In this document: one piece after another, positions 7,692 through 14,734 of the stretch | Numbering within the stretch: position 1 is the first letter of the stretch | Layout: each line of letters begins with the position of its first letter | DNA from: JBGSMF01 sp964651475 | GTDB taxonomy: Bacteria; Chloroflexota; Anaerolineae; Fen-1058 | DNA: 64,000 bases | Assembly (NCBI GenBank): GCA_964651475.1 | Contig: CAZYXV010000006.1 | Coordinates: forward strand, 97,594 to 161,593 | Direction of reading: 5' to 3' | Notes under the pieces: model-generated | Databases searched by the model: none | What the model was told of the DNA's origin: nothing | Seen by the model: only the letters and a program-made list of their open reading frames with translations | Made by a program: the position numbers and the translations under genes

Positions 7692-8774
7692 TCACAATAT
7701 GGATTGAAGTTTGGTAACCAGCTCCGCAAGCGTTGCCGCTTCCACGGGAGTGAATTGCACGCCGGGATAATTCTGGTTGAACCAGTCGCCGGTGACGCCG
7801 ATGCCAATAGTGGCGGGGTTGACGGCGATGACCCGCCGTACGTTCAGATCGCCCATGCCGGCGTCGTCGGGGTTAAAGCCCACCGTCCAGCCTCGCTGCG
7901 TGACCAACGCGGCGATGGCCGTCAGCCAGTCGGCGCCGCTGCTCTGCGATAGCAAGACAAACGTGCGGTTGAATTGCACCCGCGGCGCGCCGCGCGGTTG
8001 GGCCGGCGCAGTGACCGGTGCGCCGGGGAGGGGTGTGGGAGCAGACAGGCCGGCTATCTCGACCAGCTCGACGTCGTCCCAATAGACGTCATTGTGCATA
8101 AAGCCCCACAGGTTTCTCGTTCGCAGGAAAACAGTCACCGTATCGCCCTGAGCAACCGCTTCGGCGGGCGGCGTTTGGTGGTAGACGTTGTAGATGTGAG
8201 CTGCCGGCCCCCACACCACAGAATCCGCCCATGCATCGGTTCCACCAGTGGGGTCAATGCCTACCTGGAAGATCATGTTTCGCCCGGCGTCGCTCAGCGG
8301 GCTGTTGCCTTTGGCCGGCCAGGCCGGATCGGCCAGCATGAAAAAGTCGGCCAGCCCCACATCCGTGCCATCGCTCCACTTGGCCTGGCTGGCGTGTTTC
8401 TTGCCCGAGATGTCTTCGTTGCCGCTGTTGCTCCAGGCGTGGGCCCACGCCGTCAGGCGGAGCGCCTGGCCGGGCGTGACCTTGACTTGCTGATAGAGAC
8501 CCGCATCCATCACTTTCCAGAAAGCGAACCAACACATGGCCCACGTGCCCGAGTGAACGCGCGGAGGGTCGAGATAAGGCGGTTGCGTGTTTACTGGCTT
8601 GAATTCGGGCGCCAGGATGCCGGATTCGTTGTTCGAATCCCAGGGGATCTTTTTCTTGCCCGGATCATTTTTAAAGAATGGTTGCCAGTCTTCGGGCACT
8701 GACATCGAATCCCAACCCGGAACCGGGTGGAACTTGCCAACTTCAAAACCTGGATTCTTGAGCAGATTACTCAT
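7692..8774 (-). CDS. Carbohydrate-binding-like protein with the same C-terminal domain as the facing gene
   Basis: The 360-residue product starts at ATG 8774 with AAAGGAG upstream; an upstream in-frame start lacks this. It begins LLKNPGFEVGKFHPVPGW, the usual opening of CBM-like jelly-roll modules, and continues for about 230 residues with Trp-rich strands (WAMCWFAFW) and YWDDVELVEIAGL, typical of the end of such a fold. After a Pro linker it carries RGAPRVQFNRTF and GDLNVRRVIAVNP, the same domain as the glycosidase-like protein at 6244. No catalytic motif or signal peptide is visible. It is the last gene of the long minus-strand run. Confidence 0.6.
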   Translation of the reverse strand: MSNLLKNPGFEVGKFHPVPGWDSMSVPEDWQPFFKNDPGKKKIPWDSNNESGILAPEFKPVNTQPPYLDPPRVHSGTWAMCWFAFWKVMDAGLYQQVKVTPGQALRLTAWAHAWSNSGNEDISGKKHASQAKWSDGTDVGLADFFMLADPAWPAKGNSPLSDAGRNMIFQVGIDPTGGTDAWADSVVWGPAAHIYNVYHQTPPAEAVAQGDTVTVFLRTRNLWGFMHNDVYWDDVELVEIAGLSAPTPLPGAPVTAPAQPRGAPRVQFNRTFVLLSQSSGADWLTAIAALVTQRGWTVGFNPDDAGMGDLNVRRVIAVNPATIGIGVTGDWFNQNYPGVQFTPVEAATLAELVTKLQSIL

Positions 8775-8826
8775 TGGTGATAAACTCCTTTCAATGTGAT
8801 ATTGGGCAAAAGCCAACGCCGATATG

Positions 8827-8895
8827 TCCTTCGACTTTGCTCAGGATGCGTCCTTCGACTTTGCTCAGGATGCATCCTTCGACTTTCAGGATGCA
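8827..8895. repeat. 24-base tandem repeat, three copies
   Basis: Two copies of TCCTTCGACTTTGCTCAGGA plus TGCG are followed by a third copy shortened to 21 bases. The core resembles the inner part of the MITE-like elements at 45889, 49533 and 63680 (CCTGAGCCTGTCGAAGGATG read on the other strand). It lies between two minus-strand genes. Confidence 0.85.
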
Positions 8896-8915
8896 ATTAG
8901 TTTTCTGTTTGTGCA

Positions 8916-10709
8916 TCAGGCCAGTGAACGAAATCCATTGTAAAAGCGCTGGATGGTGGCGCCGTAGGTTGTTTCTTGCCCGGCGCCGTTATAGAGCAGG
9001 GCAAAAGTGACGAAATCTTGCGCTTGCAGCGCAGTGATTTTCCGAGACACGGCGCGCGTTCCACGAATAAAATCAAAAAAGCCGACGAGTTGCGCGCGTT
9101 CGTCCGTGTTAAAGGCGTCAAACATGGCCTCAACCGAGTCGTAGCCGATGGCGGCATGGTTAAAGCCCATGATTTGCGGCAGTCCCATGCTGATCGAAAG
9201 CCTGGCGGCTCGCTCGTCCAGGCGGCGCGCCACATCGAACGCGCGCCATTCCTCAGCTTGATTGCCGTGAAAACTTTGCCAGGGCTGGGCCGGGTCGGCG
9301 CGGTAGTGATGTCCTTGCCACACTTGATTGGGGTCGAATTGGAAATGCGCGTTAAATGCGTCTGGGTGGTTCACGCCCCAATTGGACCAAAAAACGTGGT
9401 TTTCAAAACGGATGAGCATGCGGCCATCTGCAAAGCCGCGCCCGCCCGATTCGGCGGCGACGACGGCCACGCTCACGCCCGCGTCAATCCCCAGCCGGGC
9501 GGCCAGCAGTCCAAGCAGGCCGCCATACTGATTCCAGATGCGAGCTGCCGTCACAGCATCTTGGGAAGTGCCAGTGGGGGGATTCAAAGGCACTGCCGGC
9601 GCGAGCGGTGCCTGGCGAATATCTGGCTGCGCAATCAGCCAACCCTCTACCGCCGGCGTCGGGCCAACGCCATCTATGGGGCGTCCGGGCGGGCCAATCA
9701 ACGTCACGCCGTCGGCTCGTTCGCGCACCCAGCCGTAATTGCCGCCGTCCGATTTGACCCACAGCCAGGGAGTGCCGTCGGCTTCTGTCACGCGGTTGTA
9801 GACGGTGAGCTGTTCCCCAATTGGGATTCTTTCGAGCAGCGCGGCGTTCGTGTCGCGCAGGTCGCGCAGGCTCAACCCACCGGCGTTGCGCGCGGGCGGC
9901 GTATCGAGCACCTGGATGGCGTATGGCTGAAGCGGCTGCGTCGTTGCAAGATATCTCTCTCCGCCAGCGCTGGCTGGCGCCCATCCCTTCACGCCTTGCT
10001 CGGTCATGACCTGTTGCCAGGTGCGCCCTTTGTCATCAGGTGCGGATTCTGGGCTGAGTGCCGTCAGGCGCTGTCCAAAGGTCACACCCACCGCGCCGGA
10101 GCCGGGCGGAACACTGGATTGGGAGCGGAGCAGCAGACCCACTGGCGCAATCACCCACATGTCTCCCAATCCCGCCGCCGGCTCGAACGATAGCGGCAAC
10201 TCGATGGAAGAAGGCTGCGCCAGGCAGGGGGCAATCAGCGTGCGCCCCAGGTTGCTCCAGGCATCCATAAAGATTTGGTACGAGTAAGCGCGTTGGCGGC
10301 CGTTCCCAGGCAGGGTGGGGGGGGAGTGCGGGTCGTTGATAAATACTTGTCCTGTAGCGTCGTCATAGCCGACGACGAGGACGTAATGTCCGCCAGTGTA
10401 TTTGCGATTGGGGCGGTCGTGCCAGTGGCCGTATCTGACGAGCGCGATGGGTGGCTGCCCGTCGTCGAGCAAGTATTTGAGGTCGTTGAGCGAAAAGCCG
10501 CTGCCCTGGCGCATGTTCAGGCCAAACGCGCGCGCGCCGCGCACGAGGGCGGACGGCGAGAGCTGCCCGCTCGCTCCGCTGGCGGCCACGACCTCGCCGG
10601 CAGAGGCGTCTTGCGCAATCGCGTTCAGGATCATTGCCACGCAGCACGCACCGCAATCGGTGTGCCGGGCGGCGGGCTGTTGCGATAGGTAAGGCACGTT
10701 CAGAATCAA
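8916..10709 (-). CDS. C39-like peptidase, two SH3-like modules and N-acetylmuramidase domain
   Basis: The 597-residue modular protein begins with a papain-fold C39-like domain (about 1-170). Its likely catalytic residues are Cys19 (TDCGACC), His108 (GGHYVLVVGY) and Asp126 (INDPHS). Two SH3-like segments follow (about 178-260 and 265-345). The C-terminal domain (about 385-597) resembles the N-acetylmuramidase family, with AAESGGRGF as likely catalytic Glu region and MGLPQIMGFNH. The start is TTG 10709 with AAAGGA upstream. No signal peptide is seen. The first 345 residues closely match those of the protein at 11400, where the C-terminal enzyme differs. Confidence 0.75.
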   Translation of the reverse strand: MILNVPYLSQQPAARHTDCGACCVAMILNAIAQDASAGEVVAASGASGQLSPSALVRGARAFGLNMRQGSGFSLNDLKYLLDDGQPPIALVRYGHWHDRPNRKYTGGHYVLVVGYDDATGQVFINDPHSPPTLPGNGRQRAYSYQIFMDAWSNLGRTLIAPCLAQPSSIELPLSFEPAAGLGDMWVIAPVGLLLRSQSSVPPGSGAVGVTFGQRLTALSPESAPDDKGRTWQQVMTEQGVKGWAPASAGGERYLATTQPLQPYAIQVLDTPPARNAGGLSLRDLRDTNAALLERIPIGEQLTVYNRVTEADGTPWLWVKSDGGNYGWVRERADGVTLIGPPGRPIDGVGPTPAVEGWLIAQPDIRQAPLAPAVPLNPPTGTSQDAVTAARIWNQYGGLLGLLAARLGIDAGVSVAVVAAESGGRGFADGRMLIRFENHVFWSNWGVNHPDAFNAHFQFDPNQVWQGHHYRADPAQPWQSFHGNQAEEWRAFDVARRLDERAARLSISMGLPQIMGFNHAAIGYDSVEAMFDAFNTDERAQLVGFFDFIRGTRAVSRKITALQAQDFVTFALLYNGAGQETTYGATIQRFYNGFRSLA

Positions 10710-10739
10710 GGACCTGTTTTCCTTTCAGAGAGGGCGAGT

Positions 10740-10827
10740 GTCATTGCGAGTCGCCAATGGCGGCGAAGCAATCCCCTGGCTGCAAAATTGAGATTGCTTC
10801 GCCGGCCGGCGGTCTCCTCGCAATGAC
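10740..10827. repeat. Palindromic REP-like element (GTCATTGCGAG family)
   Basis: The ends GTCATTGCGAG and CTCGCAATGAC are exact inverted repeats. Inside are GGCGAAGCAATC and GAGATTGCTTCGCC, a second inverted pair. A related longer copy lies at 24125-24248. It fills most of the gap between two minus-strand genes. Confidence 0.85.
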
Positions 10828-10852
10828 AGTCGTTGAATCTAAAGACACTCCC

Positions 10853-11290
10853 TCAAGCTTCCATCCTGGCTTTGAGATTTGCCATGAGCGTTTCGGCTTC
10901 GTGTTCGTTCGATTTGACAATGATGGCCTCGGCCAATTTGCCCATCACCGGCACCGGCACGGTGTATTCGATTTCAAACGTGACGTTTGTCCCGCTGCCC
11001 TCGGCGTGCAAAATCCACCGGGTAATGTTCTCGATGCCGCTCTTGCTCTGGGTGGTGATGCGCTGGTTGGCGACGTACTCGGTGGTGTCCGACTCGCCTT
11101 CCAGGCGCATGCCGGCCATCTTGTATACCCAGCGGCTCTTTGTATAGTAAGCGCCGTCGGGCGAGCGCTGCACGCCGCTACATTCGACCATGCTGGGCCA
11201 AAATTCGGGCCAGTTGGCCGGTTCGGTCAGATAACCAGATATCTTTTCGATGGGAGCGTTGATCGTAATGCTTTTCTTTATCTTTGCCAC
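10853..11290 (-). CDS. SRPBCC (START/polyketide cyclase-like) family protein
   Basis: The 145-residue product has the SRPBCC opening KSITINAPIEKISGYLTEPANWPEFW and continues with the expected alternating strands and a long C-terminal helix ending MANLKARMEA. This fold encloses a hydrophobic ligand cavity, but the ligand cannot be read from sequence. ATG 11290 is preceded by AAAGGAG. It sits between two C39-SH3 genes in the same orientation, with no obvious functional link, and may be a small-molecule or lipid binding accessory. Confidence 0.75.
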   Translation of the reverse strand: MAKIKKSITINAPIEKISGYLTEPANWPEFWPSMVECSGVQRSPDGAYYTKSRWVYKMAGMRLEGESDTTEYVANQRITTQSKSGIENITRWILHAEGSGTNVTFEIEYTVPVPVMGKLAEAIIVKSNEHEAETLMANLKARMEA

Positions 11291-11302
11291 GGGAATTTTC
11301 TC

Positions 11303-11325
11303 CTTTCTGGCAGCCTGTCGGAGAG
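11303..11325. repeat. Fragment of the CCTGTCGGAGAG element
   Basis: The stretch CAGCCTGTCGGAGAGGCGCT matches one end of the longer elements at 36174 and 58463. It lies in a 109-base gap between two minus-strand genes. Confidence 0.5.
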
Positions 11326-11399
11326 GCGCTCATATTTTCACCGGCTGAAGCCTCGACTCCGGCGCTTTACAGATTCTCTCCAGCCGTCTGCTTGCTGAT

Positions 11400-13415
11400 C
11401 TAAAATCCCGGCTTAACCACGGCTCCCACTTTGGAAGCGACCTCGTTAATGCCGTGATCGGTGCGCCAGCCTTCGCGGTTGGCGTCTTGGCCGGGCCAAT
11501 ACAGCGCAAAGGCAATCGCGCCGCCCAGGTTCGGCTCGCGGCGCAGCAGATTGTAGTAACGGGCGTATTGATCGCCTTTGGTGGCATAATCAATGTGGCG
11601 CCCATTGTTGCTAAATTCGGTGATAAAGATCAACTTGTTTGGCCAGCGCGCCCGGAACTTTTTCCACAACATGCCATCCAACTCGGAAAGCATCGCCCAA
11701 TGCCCATCGCCCTCGTTCTGCCAGTAGCAGTGGACGCCGATCCAGTCGGCGCGCTGCACGGCGGCTTCGCTTCCATCTAAAAAGCGCCACGTATCGGATT
11801 CTGCGGGAAGGCCGGGGTTGTTGAACTGGGGCGATAGGCCCGGATAGCCCAGTTGCGCGTCGGGATGGCGCGCCTTGAGCGCGTTGTAGATGTTGATGAA
11901 CCACTGCCCAAACTCGGCGCCGTTGGCCCAACTCACGCCCAACCCATCGTGAGGCAGGTTGGGTTCGTTGTGAATCTCAAAGTAGCGCACGCCCGCTTTG
12001 TACAGTTCTTCAAAGCCTTCTGCCACCGAGTCTACAAACTCTTGGGCCGATATACGACGGTTGGCCGGTTTTTCAAACAACCGCCCCATCACCGTCCGCC
12101 CCTCGCGCATCAATCTTTTGGCGTCGTCGGCGCCTTGACCGGGCGCCTCGCGGCTGGGAGCAAGCAGCTTGACCAGTTCCATGTTGGCGGCGGCGATCAC
12201 GCCGTAATCTTGATCTTGTAAGGGCCAGGGATTAGCCGTGCCCAGACCCGCCAGGCACTTGCCGAACGGATTCACATCTACGAATGGCGGGGGAGCCGGC
12301 GGCGCGACGATGATGGTGATCGGGACGGCCTGATCTACCTTGGCGACGAGCGCCACGCCGTCGGCCTTTTCTCGCGCCCAACCGTACTTGCCGCGCGGCG
12401 ACCTGATCCACAGCCACGAGGAGCCATCGGCTTCTGCCACGGGCAGGTAGACAGTGAACTGCTCGCCGATTTGGATACGGTCCAGCAGAGGCGCTTCAAT
12501 GTTGCGCGCGTCGCGCACGCTCAACGCGCCAGCCTGGCGCACCGGCGGCGTATCGAGCACCTGAGCCACGTAAGGTTCGGGCGGCTGCTTGTCGGCCAGG
12601 TATCGCTCCCCACTCGCGCTGGCTGCCGTCCATCCGCTCGTGCCTTGATCGGTGCTGACTTGGAGCCAGGTGATGCCTTTGTCATCCGGCGCGGATTCCG
12701 GGCTGAGGGGCTTGAGATGTTGTCCAAAGTTGAGGCTGGGCGAGCCAGGGCCGGCTGGCACATCTTTCTGCGTTCGGAGCATCAGCCCGGCGGGAGCGAC
12801 GACCCACACGTCGCCCAGGCCGGCCCCCGGCGCGGCGAATGATACAGCCTCCAGGGCAGGGGCAAGTCCTGCCCCTACCGATGGGACCGGCTTGATGAGG
12901 GCGGGAATCAGAACGCCGAGCTTGAGTTTTTTGACCAGGCCGCCCCACGCTTGCTTAAAAGCCCGGTATGACCACGCTCTCTGGCAGCCGTCGGTCGGAT
13001 CAGGCGAGTAGTGGGGATCGTGGATCAAGATTTGTTTAGCGTCGTCGTCATAGCCAATCACCAAGACGTGGTGCGCGCCCGTAAAGCGCCGGACGGGCCG
13101 GTCGGGGATTTTGCCATACTTGACGAGCGCGATCAGCGGATAGCCGCTATCCAGGTATCGTTTGAGATCGTCGAGCGCTAGTCCTTGCTTCCAGGTCAAG
13201 TCCAGTCCCACCGCGCGCGCCAGGCGCGCCAGGCCGGCCGGCGACGCGCCCTCGTCGCCTGCGACCCCGTTCACGGCGGCGATGACGGCGGGCGTTAGCT
13301 CTTGACCCACGGCGTTCAAAATCATTGAGACGCAGCACAGGCCGCAGTCGGCGCGCAGGCCGCCCTCTGCTTTGAGTTGAGAGATATACGGTACATTTAA
13401 AATCTGAGAACTCAT
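11400..13415 (-). CDS. C39-like peptidase, two SH3-like modules and clan GH-A glycosidase domain
   Basis: The 671-residue protein repeats the N-terminal architecture of the 8916 gene. The C39-like domain has Cys24 (RADCGLCC), His115 (TGAHHVLVIGY) and Asp133 (IHDPHY), and two SH3-like segments follow. The last ~290 residues are a glycosidase-like barrel with EIHNEPNL (acid/base) and FITEFSNNG (nucleophile). ATG 13415 is preceded by AAGGAG. No signal peptide is visible. A palindrome of the GGGGCAGG family lies in frame at 12858-12876 and encodes a GAGLAPA linker between the C39 and SH3 parts that the paralogue lacks. Confidence 0.75.
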   Translation of the reverse strand: MSSQILNVPYISQLKAEGGLRADCGLCCVSMILNAVGQELTPAVIAAVNGVAGDEGASPAGLARLARAVGLDLTWKQGLALDDLKRYLDSGYPLIALVKYGKIPDRPVRRFTGAHHVLVIGYDDDAKQILIHDPHYSPDPTDGCQRAWSYRAFKQAWGGLVKKLKLGVLIPALIKPVPSVGAGLAPALEAVSFAAPGAGLGDVWVVAPAGLMLRTQKDVPAGPGSPSLNFGQHLKPLSPESAPDDKGITWLQVSTDQGTSGWTAASASGERYLADKQPPEPYVAQVLDTPPVRQAGALSVRDARNIEAPLLDRIQIGEQFTVYLPVAEADGSSWLWIRSPRGKYGWAREKADGVALVAKVDQAVPITIIVAPPAPPPFVDVNPFGKCLAGLGTANPWPLQDQDYGVIAAANMELVKLLAPSREAPGQGADDAKRLMREGRTVMGRLFEKPANRRISAQEFVDSVAEGFEELYKAGVRYFEIHNEPNLPHDGLGVSWANGAEFGQWFINIYNALKARHPDAQLGYPGLSPQFNNPGLPAESDTWRFLDGSEAAVQRADWIGVHCYWQNEGDGHWAMLSELDGMLWKKFRARWPNKLIFITEFSNNGRHIDYATKGDQYARYYNLLRREPNLGGAIAFALYWPGQDANREGWRTDHGINEVASKVGAVVKPGF
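12858..12876. repeat. In-frame GGGGCA palindrome inside the C39-glycosidase gene
   Basis: AGGGGCA and TGCCCCT form a seven-base stem around five bases. Similar hairpins occur outside genes at 13431, 22161 and 44650, so this one appears to have inserted into a linker without breaking the frame. Confidence 0.7.
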
Positions 13416-13430
13416 TTTGCTCCTTATCCA

Positions 13431-13450
13431 GGGCAGGGCTTGCTCTGCCC
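13431..13450. repeat. Short GGGCAG palindrome
   Basis: GGGCAGGGCTTGCTCTGCCC forms a hairpin in the 44-base gap between two minus-strand genes. It lacks a following T run and looks like a repeat rather than a terminator. Confidence 0.6.
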
Positions 13451-13459
13451 TTACATTGA

Positions 13460-14734
13460 TTACGGTTGTGGTAGCGTTTTCTGCAGCGCGTCCAGTTCGT
13501 CCAGCCGGCCCTCGGAAAGCAAGCGGGCCTGCTCCGCCCAGGTGGACATGTGGCGCGCCTGGATGCCGGCTTCCGCGAGAATGGTTTGGAGTTGTTCCAG
13601 CGTGAGCGCGGCGAATTGCTCGAACACGCCAATGCCGATCGTGTTTAGTAACGACGCCGTTTTAGAGTCTATGCCGGCGATGCGCGTGAGATCGTCCGGC
13701 GTCATCAGGCTGCGCTCTTCAGGCTCGTCACTGATTCCAAACGAGAGGCCGGGGACGTAGAGGCGGACGTACCACGCGGCGGTATAGCCGGTGACGCCAT
13801 CGGGCGTTTGGATGTGGAGCCACTCGCCGTATACTCCAATCTTGCGCCTGACGTCGTGTTCAGTTTCCATCGCCGTGAGAACGGCGCCGTGGGGAACGCG
13901 CGTCAACTCGGCGTTGCCCACACCCGGCCCGCTGCGCACTTTGAGCGGGTCGTCTGGGCTTTCCACCACTACCGATACGGCAGCGTCGCCTGGTGTCGCT
14001 CCCCCCGCCATACACACGTACCAGGCTGCCACGTATCCCACTTGACCATCGGGCGCGCGCACCCAGAGCCACTGCCCTTGCTGGCCGATTTTGCGCTGCG
14101 CAATATCTGCCGGTTCTAGCGCGCCCAGAAGCGTCCCGTCGGGTAACTGCGTGATCAGTGCTCCGTTCACGTCAGGGACATTGCGCATGTTGAGAAAGCC
14201 CGCTTCGCTGGCAACCTGGACGTGGAGCGAGGCTTGCTCAGGGGGTGTGGGTTGCACGGCTTGACGGTTTGAGCCGGGGAATGGCTCCAGGTAAGGTGTA
14301 GGGTCAACAATATCATAAGGAAAATCCGTTTCGCCGGATTGCGTGGCGTCTTTCTTTTTGAGCGTCAGGTGCAAGTGCGCGCCGAACGAATTGCCCGTGT
14401 TGCCGGATAATCCAATCAACTGGTTGGCTTTGACTTGTTGTCCCACCGTCACAGCCACCTGAATCAGGTGGGCGTAGATGGATTCGTACTGCCCATCTTG
14501 GTGCTGGATGCGCACCTGGTTGCCATAAGGTTTTTGGAGCGGGTTGGCATTGCCGTCCAGCCGAATATCGCTAATGACGCCGTCGGCCACTGCGTAAAGC
14601 TCGGTGCCTTCCGGCCCCTGAAAATCAATGCCCTCGTGTCCGGGCAGCCCGAATTTCCGATAAAACTCGGGGCGTTGCCTGAACTCTTGGGTAATGATGC
14701 CGTATTGTGTGGGCCATTGTAGACGGAAACTCAT
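13460..14734 (-). CDS. M23 peptidase with two SH3-like domains and a helix-hairpin-helix-like tail
   Basis: The 424-residue protein has a canonical M23/LytM domain (about 1-155). The zinc ligands are present in HEGIDF, IYAHL and GAHLHL, so unlike the 4669 protein it should be active. Two bacterial SH3-like domains follow (about 170-245 and 250-330). The tail contains LTRIAGIDSKTASLLNTIGI, a helix-hairpin-helix-like pattern more usual in nucleic-acid-binding proteins. No signal peptide is visible. ATG 14734 has GGAGGTG upstream and overlaps the stop of the CHAT-TPR gene (14731-14734), so the two are translationally coupled. The coupling suggests a wall-degrading output tied to CHAT signalling. 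Confidence 0.8.
   Translation of the reverse strand: MSFRLQWPTQYGIITQEFRQRPEFYRKFGLPGHEGIDFQGPEGTELYAVADGVISDIRLDGNANPLQKPYGNQVRIQHQDGQYESIYAHLIQVAVTVGQQVKANQLIGLSGNTGNSFGAHLHLTLKKKDATQSGETDFPYDIVDPTPYLEPFPGSNRQAVQPTPPEQASLHVQVASEAGFLNMRNVPDVNGALITQLPDGTLLGALEPADIAQRKIGQQGQWLWVRAPDGQVGYVAAWYVCMAGGATPGDAAVSVVVESPDDPLKVRSGPGVGNAELTRVPHGAVLTAMETEHDVRRKIGVYGEWLHIQTPDGVTGYTAAWYVRLYVPGLSFGISDEPEERSLMTPDDLTRIAGIDSKTASLLNTIGIGVFEQFAALTLEQLQTILAEAGIQARHMSTWAEQARLLSEGRLDELDALQKTLPQP

Noticed and set aside
8633..8655. TTCGAATCCCAGGGG resembling a tRNA T-arm
   Set aside because: It is inside a coding gene, with no acceptor stem, anticodon arm or D-arm around it.
7692..14734. Prophage or contractile-injection remnant, because of muramidase, M23 and C39 modules
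   Set aside because: No tail, sheath, baseplate, capsid, terminase or integrase gene is present, and the neighbours are signalling genes.
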